From: DASYVD01 sp036000545
Lineage (GTDB): Bacteria; Actinomycetota; UBA4738; CALAEC01
Assembly: GCA_036000545.1 (NCBI GenBank)
Contig: DASYVD010000098.1
Location: forward strand, 3,590-67,589
Direction of reading: 5' to 3'
Length of the DNA: 64,000 bases
Shown in pieces: positions 14,866 through 22,666 of this stretch. The position numbers were made by a program, and so were the translations under genes. The notes under the pieces are model-generated. The model was not told the origin of the DNA. It ran no database searches and worked only from the letters and a program-made list of their open reading frames with translations. Within the stretch, counting starts at the first letter, position 1. Each line of letters opens with the position of its first letter.

Positions 14866-15438
14866 ATGCGGCGCCTCGCGCTCATCCTGCTCGCCTTCGT
14901 GGTGGCCGGGGCGTGCCGTCAGGAGCCGACCACGCCTCCCGAAGCGAGCCCGACCCACACCGCTAGCCCGACACCGAAGGAGCTGCCCGGGGCGTCGTGC
15001 GAGGAACGCATGGCGGGCGACGCGGAGAACACGCCGGACTTCATCGCCGTGGACGTCAAGTCCAAAGGCGGGGTGGACCGCGTCACGTTCCGGTTCCGCA
15101 AGCGCGAGGGGGCTCCGGACGTCCCACCGTTCTACATCGTGCGGTTCGTGGACGAGCCGACCACCGACCCGCAGGGCGCGCCGGCCGACATCGAGGGAGA
15201 GGCCTTCGTGCAAATCATCTTCCAGGCGTTCGGCGTCGACCTCTCGGGCGAGGAGCCGGTCGAGATCTACAAGGGCCCGAAGGAGTTCACCCCGGGCTTC
15301 CCGACGATCCTCGAGGTCGAGGAGCTCGGCGACTTCGAGGCCACCATCTCGTGGGGGATCGGCCTGTCCACCCGTGCCTGCTTCGTCGTGGATCCCACAC
15401 CAACAAGGATCACGCTGGAGTTCCCGTCTCAGGGCTGA
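14866..15438 (+). CDS. AMIN-like domain lipoprotein
   Basis: A secreted lipoprotein of about 190 residues. The signal peptide MRRLALILLAFVVAGAC ends at Cys17 within a lipobox-like VAGAC, followed by a Thr/Pro/Ser-rich linker to about residue 45. The globular part has the layout of AMIN-like beta-sandwich domains: DRVTFRFRKREG, YIVRFVDEPTTDPQG, IEGEAFVQIIF, then a late strand ITLEFP. Two cysteines in the mature part (near the start of the domain and in STRACFVVD) could form a disulphide. Such domains are thought to bind peptidoglycan or glycans. ATG 14866 is preferred over a start at 14842, as a GATAAT hexamer ends 6 nt before it. It diverges from the ECF sigma factor gene and might belong to its regulon, but nothing shows that directly. 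Confidence 0.75.
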   Translation: MRRLALILLAFVVAGACRQEPTTPPEASPTHTASPTPKELPGASCEERMAGDAENTPDFIAVDVKSKGGVDRVTFRFRKREGAPDVPPFYIVRFVDEPTTDPQGAPADIEGEAFVQIIFQAFGVDLSGEEPVEIYKGPKEFTPGFPTILEVEELGDFEATISWGIGLSTRACFVVDPTPTRITLEFPSQG

Positions 15439-15512
15439 GCCCCGTCGGCCTGTCTCGGTTCCGTCGAGGTTAGCCCGGGCCCATCCACCGGATGCTTCTT
15501 CTTAGGTCCCTG

Positions 15513-15518
15513 TACACT
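15513..15518 (+). promoter_or_regulatory. -10 hexamer TACACT for panB
   Basis: TACACT preceded by TG lies 64 nt upstream of the panB ATG. Unlike the leaderless cases, panB has a leader with a clear GGAAGGAGG ribosome site. Confidence 0.35.
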
Positions 15519-15582
15519 TTCCGCAGAGCCGTGCACTCCGCGGGCCCACCGGGCCCCCAGAGAAAGGAAGGAGGCGCGAGCC

Positions 15583-16365
15583 ATGGTCACGATCCACGAC
15601 CTCGCGACCTGGAAGGCCGAGGGCCGTCGGTTCCCGATGCTCACGGCGTACGACTTCCCCACCGCCCGAATCCTCGACGAGGCAGGCATCCCAGCGCTCC
15701 TCGTGGGCGACTCGGTGGGGAACAACGTCCTCGGCTACCCGAACACCCTGCCGGTGACCATGGAGGAGATGCTCCACCACACCAGGGCGGTCGTCCGTGG
15801 GGCAAAGAACGCCCTGATCGTGGGCGACATGCCGTTCCTCTCCTATCAGCCCTCGATCGAGGAGGGGGTGCGCAACGCCGGTCTGTTCATCAAGACCGGA
15901 GCCCACGCCGTGAAGGTGGAAGGGGCTCAGGTGGAACTCACCGCCCGGCTGACCGAGCTGGGGATCCCGGTGATGGGTCACGTCGGCCTGACTCCCCAGT
16001 TCATCCACGCTCTCGGCGGCTACCGGGTACAGGGGCGCACCGAGGAAGCCGCACTCCGTTTGCGACAGCAGGCCGAGGCGCTGGAGAAGGCGGGCATCTT
16101 CTCGCTCGTGTTGGAAGGGCTGCCGGCGCAGGTGGGAAAGAGCATCACCGAGGCGCTCTCGGTGCCGACGATCGGCATCGGGGCGGGCCCGCATACCGAC
16201 GGCCAGGTACTGGTGGTGAACGACATGCTGGGCCTGAACGACTGGGTCCCCAAGTTCGTGAAGACATATGCGAGCCTGCGCGAGGAGATCGACCGGGCCG
16301 TGCGGGAGTTCGCCGCGGAGGTCGAGGCGGGCACGTTCCCGGACCCGGCGCACTCGTACGACTGA
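15583..16365 (+). CDS. panB: 3-methyl-2-oxobutanoate hydroxymethyltransferase
   Basis: Ketopantoate hydroxymethyltransferase, 260 residues. It transfers a one-carbon unit from methylene-THF to 2-oxoisovalerate, the first step of pantothenate and hence CoA synthesis, in the cytosol. The family blocks are all present: MLTAYDFPTARILDEAGIP, LVGDSVGNNVLGYPNTLPVT, LIVGDMPFLSYQ, GAHAVKVEGA with the Mg-ligand Glu, PVMGHVGLTPQ, and IGIGAGPHTDGQVLV. The start ATG 15583 follows GGAAGGAGG. No panC or panD is adjacent. The substrate is also the deaminated form of valine, which links it loosely to the branched-chain catabolic genes at 57-62 kb. Confidence 0.97.
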   Translation: MVTIHDLATWKAEGRRFPMLTAYDFPTARILDEAGIPALLVGDSVGNNVLGYPNTLPVTMEEMLHHTRAVVRGAKNALIVGDMPFLSYQPSIEEGVRNAGLFIKTGAHAVKVEGAQVELTARLTELGIPVMGHVGLTPQFIHALGGYRVQGRTEEAALRLRQQAEALEKAGIFSLVLEGLPAQVGKSITEALSVPTIGIGAGPHTDGQVLVVNDMLGLNDWVPKFVKTYASLREEIDRAVREFAAEVEAGTFPDPAHSYD

Positions 16366-16390
16366 CGGGCCGGTGAGTCGCCCGAGCGCG

Positions 16391-16396
16391 TAGGCT
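16391..16396 (+). promoter_or_regulatory. -10 hexamer TAGGCT, leaderless type
   Basis: TAGGCT ends 7 nt before GTG 16404, the start of the alpha/beta hydrolase gene. Confidence 0.5.
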
Positions 16397-16403
16397 TCGC
16401 CTC

Positions 16404-17483
16404 GTGGCGAAGCGTGGCCGGGCGATCCGCGGTCTCTCCTACGCCGCCCTCACGGTGACCGGACTGGCTCTCCTTCCCCCGGTACAGGCTCGAGGAAAAG
16501 CGGTGGCCGTCCTGGCCGACGCGATCGGCCTTCCCTTCCCCAGGCCTGCCGCCGCGCCGGTATCCCGGGTAGTCGCCACCATCGGCGGCGTACCCGGCGA
16601 CCTGTACTCGCCCGGTCAGCCCGCTCCCGCCATCGTCCTCATCCCCGGCGCCGCGCCCGGCGGGAAGGACGATCCCCGGGTGATCCGGGTGGCCAGGGCC
16701 CTGGCCCGCGCGAAGCGGGTGGTCTTCGTTCCCACGCTGGAGCTGGCCGAGCGGAGGTTCGTCGACGAGGACATCGATCGCATCGCCCGCTGCACGGCGG
16801 CACTGGCTGACCACCAGCTGGCCCGGGGCCGGGTGACCCTTCTGGGGTTCTCCTACGGAGGCTCCTTCGGCCTCGTCGCAGCGGCCGACCCCCGCCTCGA
16901 CGGAAAGCTCGCCCAGGTGGCCGTGTTCGGTGCCTATTACGACCTGATCGGCCTGGTACAGGCCGTGACCACCGGCGTCTCCCTCGTGGACGGGCGGCGT
17001 ATCCCCTGGCAGGGCCATCCGATGGCCCAGCCGATCCTACGGGCTCGAGCAGTCACCCTGGCCCCGGGGAAGGAGCAGAACGCGCTCCTGATGGCGCTGG
17101 AGGATGAGTCCCCGGAAGGCCTGAGTCCTCGGGCCCGGGCCATCTACGACCTTCTCGTGAACGAGGATCCCGCCAGGACGTTCGACCTCGCGGCGCGGCT
17201 GCCCAGGCCCGCTCGCGACCTCCTATCGCGATTCTCGCCATCGTCGGTGGCGAGCCAGATCGACGTGCCGGTGGTGGCCATGCATTCCACCGACGACCCG
17301 GCGGTTCCGTTCGGGGAGGCCCTTCGGCTGGAGCGGGGAATCCCCGGGACCCGCCTGGTGAACGTGGAGGTGTTCCGCCACGTCGACTTCTCCCTGTCCT
17401 CGCCCAACGCGTGGCTCCAGGCCTCCGACGACCTGTGGAACGCGTGGCGCTTCACGTCCTGGATCCTCGCGGCACAGGAGTGA
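16404..17483 (+). CDS. Alpha/beta-hydrolase fold protein
   Basis: A 359-residue protein with a hydrophobic N-terminal segment (LSYAALTVTGLALLPPV) that could be an uncleaved anchor. The hydrolase core begins about residue 60. It has an oxyanion loop LIPGAAPGGKDDPRV, the nucleophile elbow GFSYGGS, an acid candidate in MHSTDDPAVPF and the His in VFRHVDF. Spacing fits a serine hydrolase or esterase; the substrate cannot be told. A lid-like insertion lies between the elbow and the acid (about 185-280). GTG 16404 lies 7 nt after TAGGCT. No functional link to panB upstream is evident. Confidence 0.8.
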   Translation: MAKRGRAIRGLSYAALTVTGLALLPPVQARGKAVAVLADAIGLPFPRPAAAPVSRVVATIGGVPGDLYSPGQPAPAIVLIPGAAPGGKDDPRVIRVARALARAKRVVFVPTLELAERRFVDEDIDRIARCTAALADHQLARGRVTLLGFSYGGSFGLVAAADPRLDGKLAQVAVFGAYYDLIGLVQAVTTGVSLVDGRRIPWQGHPMAQPILRARAVTLAPGKEQNALLMALEDESPEGLSPRARAIYDLLVNEDPARTFDLAARLPRPARDLLSRFSPSSVASQIDVPVVAMHSTDDPAVPFGEALRLERGIPGTRLVNVEVFRHVDFSLSSPNAWLQASDDLWNAWRFTSWILAAQE

Positions 17484-17574
17484 GCGGAAGGGCACGGAGG
17501 GCCCGACCGAGTCGTGTCACACCCGGCTGGTAGCGTGGGGCGAGCATGGACCAGGCGGCCTCGGGCCCGGCTGC

Positions 17575-17580
17575 TAGAAT
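17575..17580 (+). promoter_or_regulatory. -10 hexamer TAGAAT for the rpsF-ssb-rpsR-rplI operon
   Basis: TAGAAT lies 56 nt upstream of the rpsF start. The leader between them carries GAAGGAG. No convincing -35 box was seen. Confidence 0.5.
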
Positions 17581-17636
17581 CTGGTTTCGTCCACCCCTGC
17601 TCCCCCTGGGGGCCGCAGAGACCGAAGGAGGTGGCA

Positions 17637-17924
17637 TTGCGGGAGTACGAGCTCATGCTCATCGTGGACCCCGACGTGGACGAGACCGCGTTGACTGGGG
17701 TCGTGGATCGGGTGAGCGGCATCATCACCGGGCGCGGCGGAGAGGTGAAGAACGTCGACCGCTGGGGCCGCCGCCGGCTCACCTTCGAGATCAAGCGCCG
17801 GACCGAGGGGCAGTACGTCGTCATGCGGTTTCAGGCCGAGCCCGAAACGGTGGAGCAGCTCGAGCGGAGCCTCCACCTGGCCGACGAAGTGATCCGGCAC
17901 AAGGTCGTGAAGCGCGCGGCCTAG
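17637..17924 (+). CDS. rpsF: 30S ribosomal protein S6
   Basis: Ribosomal protein bS6, about 95 residues, a component of the 30S platform that pairs with bS18. It shows REYELMLIVDPDVDE, the central GGEVKNVDRWGRRRLTFEIK and EGQYVVMRFQAEP, ending in IRHKVVKR. I chose TTG 17637, because a GAAGGAG site lies 7 nt before it. The frame extends further upstream without homology, and the GTG at 17631 would sit on the ribosome site. First gene of the conserved rpsF-ssb-rpsR-rplI order. Confidence 0.95.
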   Translation: MREYELMLIVDPDVDETALTGVVDRVSGIITGRGGEVKNVDRWGRRRLTFEIKRRTEGQYVVMRFQAEPETVEQLERSLHLADEVIRHKVVKRAA

Positions 17925-18015
17925 CCCGGCGAGGGATAGGCTGCGGCCGATCGTAGGTCTTCCCCTCCCTCCCGGCGGGGCCATCGACGGGACGGGAAGA
18001 GCAATCGAGGTGGTG

Positions 18016-18441
18016 ATGGAGATGGCCAACGGCAATCAGGTCGTCATCGTGGGAAACCTCGTGGACGACCCAGAGCTCAGGTACACGCCCAACGGCGCTG
18101 CCGTGGCGAACTTCCGGGTGGCGGTGAATCGCCGGTTCCAGGACCCGTCCGGGCAGTGGAAGGACGGCGAGACGTCGTTTTTCCGTATTAACGCCTGGAG
18201 GACCCTGGCCGAGAACGTGGCGGAGTCCCTGACCAAGGGCAGCCGGGTGATCGTCTCCGGCCGCCTGCGATCACGGTCCTGGGAGAACCAGGAGGGCGAG
18301 ACTCGGTCGGCCGTGGAGATCGAGGCCGACGAGGTCGGCCCGAGCCTGCGGTGGGCGACCGCCAAGGTGGAGCGCCAGAGCCGATCGGGCGGAGGCGACT
18401 GGGCCGAGTCGAATACCCCGGAGGAGGCGCCCATTGGCTAA
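18016..18441 (+). CDS. ssb: Single-stranded DNA-binding protein, atypical C-terminus
   Basis: SSB with a full OB fold of about 110 residues: NQVVIVGNLVDDPELRYTPN, AVANFRVAVNRRF, ETSFFRINAWRTLAENVAES, GSRVIVSGRLRSRSWE. It would coat single-stranded DNA in replication and repair. At about 141 residues it is shorter than most actinobacterial SSBs, and it lacks the usual glycine-rich linker and acidic tip (DDxPF). The protein ends NTPEEAPIG. That tail is encoded by the same DNA that holds the GGAGGAGG ribosome site and TTG start of rpsR, with an 8-nt gene overlap. I use ATG 18016, with GAGG 5 nt before it; GTG 18010 is an alternative. A second ssb elsewhere is possible. Confidence 0.93.
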   Translation: MEMANGNQVVIVGNLVDDPELRYTPNGAAVANFRVAVNRRFQDPSGQWKDGETSFFRINAWRTLAENVAESLTKGSRVIVSGRLRSRSWENQEGETRSAVEIEADEVGPSLRWATAKVERQSRSGGGDWAESNTPEEAPIG

Positions 18442-18721
18442 GGGAAAGAGGAGAGGCTCGGAGCCGCCCAGGAAGCCGCGGAAGAAGGGCGAAGAGGAAG
18501 CCTGGCAGAAGAAACAGAGGCGGAAGGTCTGCGTGTTCTGCCGGGACCGAGTCGACTACGTCGACTACAAGGACGTCCACCTGCTCAGGCGGTTCGTCTC
18601 CGACCGGGGGAAGATCCGGGCCCGCCGGGTCACCGGCACGTGTGCGCAGCACCAGCGCGACGTTGCCATGGCGGTAAAGAACGCTCGGGAGATGGCCCTC
18701 CTGCCCTTCACGGCGCGATGA
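18434..18721 (+). CDS. rpsR: 30S ribosomal protein S18 (zinc-ribbon form)
   Basis: Ribosomal protein bS18, 95 residues. An unusually long Lys/Arg/Glu-rich head (about 30 residues) precedes the core: KVCVFCRDRVDYVDYKDVHL, RRFVSDRGKIRARRVTGTCA. Cys pairs in CVFC and the later CAQH make the zinc-binding (C+) form, as opposed to the zinc-independent copies some actinobacteria keep for zinc shortage. The start is TTG 18434, six bases after GGAGGAGG and overlapping the 3' end of ssb by 8 nt. It overlaps rplI as ATGA. Confidence 0.95.
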   Translation: MAKGKRRGSEPPRKPRKKGEEEAWQKKQRRKVCVFCRDRVDYVDYKDVHLLRRFVSDRGKIRARRVTGTCAQHQRDVAMAVKNAREMALLPFTAR

Positions 18722-19164
18722 GGATCATTCTTCAACGCGAGGTTCAGAAGCTCGGGGTCCCCGGAGACATCGTGGAGGTCAAGGACGGGTATGCCCGGAA
18801 CTACCTGCTCCCACGGGGGCTGGCCATCCCCGCGAGCAGGGGGGCGGTCAAGCACGCCGAGCAGCTCCGGGAGGCCCACGATTCCCGAGCGGAGAAGGCG
18901 AAGACCGAGGCCGAGACCCTCGCCGCGGAACTCGCGAGGACGCCCCTCATGGTGGCGTCGAAGGCCGGTGAGGACGGGAAGCTCTTCGGGAGCGTGACGG
19001 CTCAGCACCTTGCGGACGAGCTCTCCAGGGCCACCGGGCAGCAGATCGATCGCAAGCGGATCCATCTCGATGAGCCCATCCGGAGCCTGGGCACGCACGA
19101 GGTCGACGTCCACCTGCACCCCGAGGTCGATGCCAAGGTGACCGTGGAGGTCGTAGCCGAGTAG
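18718..19164 (+). CDS. rplI: 50S ribosomal protein L9
   Basis: Ribosomal protein bL9, 148 residues, full length. The N-terminal domain reads MRIILQREVQKLGVPGDIVE then VKDGYARNYLLPRGLA, followed by the long connecting helix (about 45-75) and the C-terminal domain (KLFGSVTAQHLADEL, IDRKRIHLDEPIRSLGTHEV). It binds 23S rRNA at the base of the L1 stalk. ATG 18718 overlaps the rpsR stop as ATGA, so translation is coupled. Last gene of the ribosomal operon. Confidence 0.97.
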   Translation: MRIILQREVQKLGVPGDIVEVKDGYARNYLLPRGLAIPASRGAVKHAEQLREAHDSRAEKAKTEAETLAAELARTPLMVASKAGEDGKLFGSVTAQHLADELSRATGQQIDRKRIHLDEPIRSLGTHEVDVHLHPEVDAKVTVEVVAE

Positions 19165-19543
19165 CGGCTCGACCGCATCCTCCGCGGAGGGATTCGGCTC
19201 GCCTGCTCGGTCATCCTCGGAGGGCGAATCGCGATTCTCTCCGGGCCCTCGAGCCTCGCGATTGCCGCCGCTCTTCGGCTTCCCTCGCGACGGCTCGCCT
19301 CATACCTCCGCTCCGGACGCGGCCCTCGCCGCCTCGCGGCCTAGCGATCCGAATCACATCCGTGTCATTCCCGGCCGCTAAGATCCGGTGACATGGTTCC
19401 GGAAGAAGTTCGCCAAAAGAGATGGCCTGAAGCCCCTGCGTCTTCGGCATTTCACGAGTTGTCGACAGGATTTCTTCCGTGTGGCCGCGTTGTTCCGCAC
19501 ACACCGGGGCGGCTAGGGTCCGCCGGGATGAGCGAAGGCACCC
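19165..19543. other. 379-bp intergenic region before dnaB
   Basis: No convincing gene. It contains a perfect 12-bp palindrome GAATCGCGATTC (19226-19237). It also holds a 55-codon ORF on the plus strand (19393-19560), whose ATG lies 8 nt after a TAAGAT hexamer and whose end overlaps the dnaB start. That ORF has no recognisable similarity and may be chance. A TAGGGT hexamer at 19514-19519 is the likely dnaB promoter element. No DnaA-box cluster was seen. Confidence 0.5.
19514..19519 (+). promoter_or_regulatory. -10 hexamer TAGGGT for dnaB
   Basis: TAGGGT lies 24 nt before the dnaB ATG. A GCGAAGG ribosome site stands between them. Confidence 0.35.
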
Positions 19544-20899
19544 ATGGCCCGCGCCGCTGACGAGATTCGCTCGTTACGTTCGCAGAGGGTCCCGCCCCAC
19601 CACCTCGAGGCCGAGCAGTCGGTCCTCGGAGCCATGATGCTCTCTGGCGAGGCGGTGGCCGCGGTCATCGAGATCCTGAAACCCGGCGACTTCTACCGCC
19701 AGGCTCATCGCATCGTCTACGAGGCCTTGGTCGACCTGTACGGTCGGGGCGAGCCGGTGGATGCCATCACCGGCGTCGAAGAGCTCAAGCGGCAAGGGAA
19801 GCTCGAGGAGGCTCAGGGCGCCCTGTACATCGCTCACCTCGTCGAGACGGTCCCGACGCCGGCGAGCGCGGGCCACTACGCGCGGATCGTCGCCGACCAT
19901 GCCCTCCTGCGGCGCATGATCCACACCGCCTCGGGCATCGTCGATCGAGCTTTCCAGGTTCCCGAGGACCCCGAGGAGTTCGCCGACGAGGCCGAGGCCC
20001 TCATCTACGGCGTCTCCCGGCACAGCGAGCGGGACGAGGTGGTAGTCCTCTCGGACCTCATCCACCGGAGCATGGAGGACCTGGAGCGCCTCCATCAACG
20101 CGACACTCCCTTCGTCGGTCTCCCCACCGGATTCAGCGATCTGGACAGCCTGCTCCAGGGCCTCCAGCCCGGGAACCTGATCATCGTGGCGGCCCGCCCG
20201 GGCATCGGGAAGTCCTCCCTGGTCACCAACGTGGCCCGCAACGTGGCGGTGGAAGCGGGGAGCCCGGTGGCCATGTTTAGCCTGGAGATGTCCCGGGTCG
20301 AAATCGGGATGCGCCTGCTCTGTGCGGAGGCCCGGGTGCCGTGGGACAAGGTTCGATCCGCCCGTGTGGCCGCGGAGGACTGGGGGCGGATCGTGGAGGC
20401 GGCGGAGACCCTGGACCGAGCGCCGCTGTACATCGTGGACTCCGGGAACGTGACTATCGTGGACATCCGGGCCAAGGCTCGGCGGCTCAAGTCCAGCCGC
20501 GGGCTCGGGCTCATCATCGTCGACTACCTCCAACTGATGTCCAGTCACCACCGGGTGGAGAACCGCCAGCAGGAGATCGCCGAGATCTCCCGGTCGCTCA
20601 AGCTCCTGGCTAAGGAGCTGGAGATCCCGGTGATCGCGGTGTCGCAGCTGAACCGGGACCCCGAGCGGCGCGTGGACAAGCGGCCCCAGCTGTCCGACCT
20701 TCGCGAGAGTGGAGCCCTGGAGCAGGATGCGGACATCGTCACGTTCATCCACCGCGAAGACATGTACTCGGACGACCCTGGGGTGAAGGGCCTGGCCGAG
20801 GTCATCGTGGCGAAGAACCGCAACGGTCCAACCGACAAGATCACCCTGACGTTCCTTTCGCACCTGACCCAGTTCAAGAACTACGCTCGGCCCCAGTGA
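19544..20899 (+). CDS. dnaB: Replicative DNA helicase DnaB
   Basis: The hexameric replication-fork helicase, 451 residues. The N-terminal primase-interacting domain starts VPPHHLEAEQSVLGAMMLS. The RecA-like motor domain has Walker A ARPGIGKSSL, the FSLEMSRVEIGMRLLC motif, Walker B LGLIIVDYLQLMS, and the DnaB motif ISRSLKLLAKELEIPVIAVS with SQLNRD and DLRESGALEQDAD. No intein interrupts it, unlike in several actinobacteria. Start ATG 19544 has GAAGG upstream. The nth gene follows with a GTGA overlap. Confidence 0.97.
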   Translation: MARAADEIRSLRSQRVPPHHLEAEQSVLGAMMLSGEAVAAVIEILKPGDFYRQAHRIVYEALVDLYGRGEPVDAITGVEELKRQGKLEEAQGALYIAHLVETVPTPASAGHYARIVADHALLRRMIHTASGIVDRAFQVPEDPEEFADEAEALIYGVSRHSERDEVVVLSDLIHRSMEDLERLHQRDTPFVGLPTGFSDLDSLLQGLQPGNLIIVAARPGIGKSSLVTNVARNVAVEAGSPVAMFSLEMSRVEIGMRLLCAEARVPWDKVRSARVAAEDWGRIVEAAETLDRAPLYIVDSGNVTIVDIRAKARRLKSSRGLGLIIVDYLQLMSSHHRVENRQQEIAEISRSLKLLAKELEIPVIAVSQLNRDPERRVDKRPQLSDLRESGALEQDADIVTFIHREDMYSDDPGVKGLAEVIVAKNRNGPTDKITLTFLSHLTQFKNYARPQ

Positions 20900-21765
20900 G
20901 CGCGAAGGATGGACGGGGGTCGAAGGCTGTGGGGAAGGATCTCGCTCCGCGATCCTGGGAGCCTCCCGATGGGGCCATCGTCCGCGAGATCCACCGCCGG
21001 CTATCCCGCGCGCACGGCCCCCTGGATCCTCCGCGGCGCCTGGACCCTCTGGAGGAGCTGGTGGTGACGATCCTGTCCCAGAACACGAGCGACACCAACC
21101 GGGACCGGGCGTACCGAGCCCTGCGTGAACGCTACCCGACCTGGGAAGCCTTGGCTCGGGCCCGCGTCGGCGACATCGTGAGAACCATCCGCGCGGGCGG
21201 CTTGGCGAACACCAAGGCCCCCCGGATCCTCCAGGTGCTTCGGGAGATCGAGGAGCGCGAAGGCGGGTTCGACCTCTCGTGGATGCGGTCCGCTCCGGAC
21301 GAGGAGGTACAGGACTACCTCATGTCCCTGCCGGGGGTGGGCCCCAAGACGGCCGCCTGCGTGCTGGCGTTCTCCCTGGACCGGGCGGCCCTGCCCGTCG
21401 ACACCCACGTTCACCGGGTGGCGACCCGGTTGGGCCTACTTCCCGCCGGGGCGACCGCGGCGTCCGCGCACCGAATCCTTCGTGACGTGGTCCCGCCCCG
21501 GCTCCGGGTGCCACTCCACGTCGGCTTGATCCGCCACGGGCGCACGATCTGCAAGGCAGGGCGGCCTCGCTGTGAGGAGTGCCCCATTAAAGATATTTGC
21601 CCCACTGCACCGATATATCTGACTGATGTGTCGAAGCCCGGTCGGCGTAAGTCGACAGGATCGACCGAACGGGGGAAGGCCTTTTGGCGGTCTAGCCGGT
21701 CCGGGCGGTTCCAAGCTAAAGTTCGTCTGATCGACCTCCGACCGGACGTCGGAGGCGGAGGGTAG
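20896..21765 (+). CDS. nth: Endonuclease III (DNA-(apurinic or apyrimidinic site) lyase)
   Basis: A base-excision repair glycosylase/AP lyase for oxidised pyrimidines. It contains LEELVVTILSQNTSDTNRDR, the helix-hairpin-helix LPGVGPKTAACVL with the catalytic Lys, the Asp in LPVDTHVHRVATRLG, and a 4Fe-4S cluster motif C-x6-C-x2-C-x5-C (CKAGRPRC, CPIKDIC). At 289 residues it is about 60 longer than typical. The extra is a basic, low-complexity tail after the cluster (SKPGRRKSTGSTERGK onward) that I cannot assign. The DNA around 21,580-21,660 is locally less GC-rich than its surroundings. GTG 20896 overlaps the dnaB stop as GTGA. Confidence 0.93.
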   Translation: MSAKDGRGSKAVGKDLAPRSWEPPDGAIVREIHRRLSRAHGPLDPPRRLDPLEELVVTILSQNTSDTNRDRAYRALRERYPTWEALARARVGDIVRTIRAGGLANTKAPRILQVLREIEEREGGFDLSWMRSAPDEEVQDYLMSLPGVGPKTAACVLAFSLDRAALPVDTHVHRVATRLGLLPAGATAASAHRILRDVVPPRLRVPLHVGLIRHGRTICKAGRPRCEECPIKDICPTAPIYLTDVSKPGRRKSTGSTERGKAFWRSSRSGRFQAKVRLIDLRPDVGGGG

Positions 21766-21813
21766 CCTGCCCTCGTCGTACGGGGCAGAGCAAGGAGCGT
21801 AGGGAGCCCGGTT

Positions 21814-22512
21814 TTGGGGGAGCGTGCATCCAACCTGTTAGGCGTTCTGCTTTCGCTGACCTTCTTCAGCGTGCTGCTCGCGGTGATGCTGGTGGCGGTG
21901 AGCATCCTTCCAGATGACTCTGGCCTCGCGCCGCCGACGTTGCCGGGCGAGGCGGAGAGCGGGCCCGTGAGAACGCCGCAGCCGGGCACCCTCGGGGAGG
22001 TGGCCCTGCAGCCGGCCCCGGCGCTCGTGCTGCCGGGAGCAGCCCTGGGTTCGATCACCTTCACGACCGGCGCGATCCCTCCCCCGACCGGAACGGGGGC
22101 GCGGGGTGGTCCGCCTGGGGTGACCGAGCCGAACCGCGGGCCCGGGGTGGGCCCTGACGACGGGATCCTCCGGCCCGGAGGCGCCGCTCCTCGTGTGCCG
22201 GGCAAGGCGCGGGGGCACTTGAAAAAGAAGGGTGAGTCGGGACATCCGAAGAGGGGCCAGGGCTTCGTCCGGTGCGACGAGAAATCTCATCCGGCCAAGA
22301 GCCGTGCCAAGGGCCGCTGCGACGGCCCCGGAAACGGGAACGGGTCCAGCGGCGATGGCAAGGGACGGGGCAAGGGTGAATCCTCTGGCGGTGCGATTGG
22401 CGGCGGAGGATCTAGCCATGGCGGCCACTCAAACGGGAACGGGCTCGGGCTCGGCCATGTCAAGGCGAAAGGCAAAGGGCACAGCAAGGGCCACGCGAAG
22501 TTCGGCCGTTGA
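21814..22512 (+). CDS. Low-complexity Gly/Lys/His-rich membrane-anchored protein
   Basis: A 232-residue protein of unknown function, start TTG 21814 after GGAGCC-like purines further up; the start is uncertain. Residues about 7-32 form one hydrophobic helix (LLGVLLSLTFFSVLLAVMLV) that could be a signal anchor. The rest is low complexity. First comes a Pro/Gly/Ala-rich stretch to about residue 135, then a basic stretch with one Cys pair (RCDEKSHPAKSRAKGRC), and finally a Gly/Ser/His/Lys-rich tail (GNGNGSSGDGKGRGKG, GKGHSKGHAKFGR). The His and Cys could bind metal, but this is guesswork. It resembles the other low-complexity surface proteins at 25.5 and 59.9 kb in style, not in sequence. Confidence 0.55.
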   Translation: MGERASNLLGVLLSLTFFSVLLAVMLVAVSILPDDSGLAPPTLPGEAESGPVRTPQPGTLGEVALQPAPALVLPGAALGSITFTTGAIPPPTGTGARGGPPGVTEPNRGPGVGPDDGILRPGGAAPRVPGKARGHLKKKGESGHPKRGQGFVRCDEKSHPAKSRAKGRCDGPGNGNGSSGDGKGRGKGESSGGAIGGGGSSHGGHSNGNGLGLGHVKAKGKGHSKGHAKFGR

Positions 22513-22520
22513 GCTTCTTG

Positions 22521-22591
22521 AGCGGATGAGGGGAATCGAACCCCCATCTCGAGCTTGGGAAGCTCGCGTTCTGCCATTGAACTACATCCGC
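22521..22591 (-). tRNA. tRNA-Gly (CCC)
   Basis: A 71-nt cloverleaf on the minus strand. Acceptor GCGGATG pairs with CATCCGC. The anticodon stem CGAGC/GCTCG encloses TTCCCAA, giving anticodon CCC. The T arm carries TTCGATT. The CCA end is not encoded. It stands alone between a low-complexity protein gene and dcd. Confidence 0.95.
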
Positions 22592-22654
22592 GTGCACCCG
22601 CGAGTATAGCGGGCACTCCTTCCCGCAGGCATGCGGCCGCGATCGACCCTCTAG

Positions 22655-22660
22655 TAGTCT
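22655..22660 (+). promoter_or_regulatory. -10 hexamer TAGTCT, leaderless type
   Basis: TAGTCT ends 6 nt before GTG 22667, the start of dcd. Confidence 0.5.
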
Positions 22661-22666
22661 TCGCCC

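Noticed and set aside
19211..19504. A 97-codon minus-strand frame in the gap before dnaB
   Set aside because: Arg/Glu-rich, no similarity recognised, no ribosome site or promoter on that strand.
17575..20899. Replication origin near rpsF-ssb-rpsR-rplI-dnaB
   Set aside because: This cluster often lies near oriC in actinobacteria, but no DnaA-box cluster, dnaA, dnaN or rpmH is present in the window.
19544..20899. Intein in dnaB
   Set aside because: The gene has normal length and uninterrupted Walker A and later motifs.
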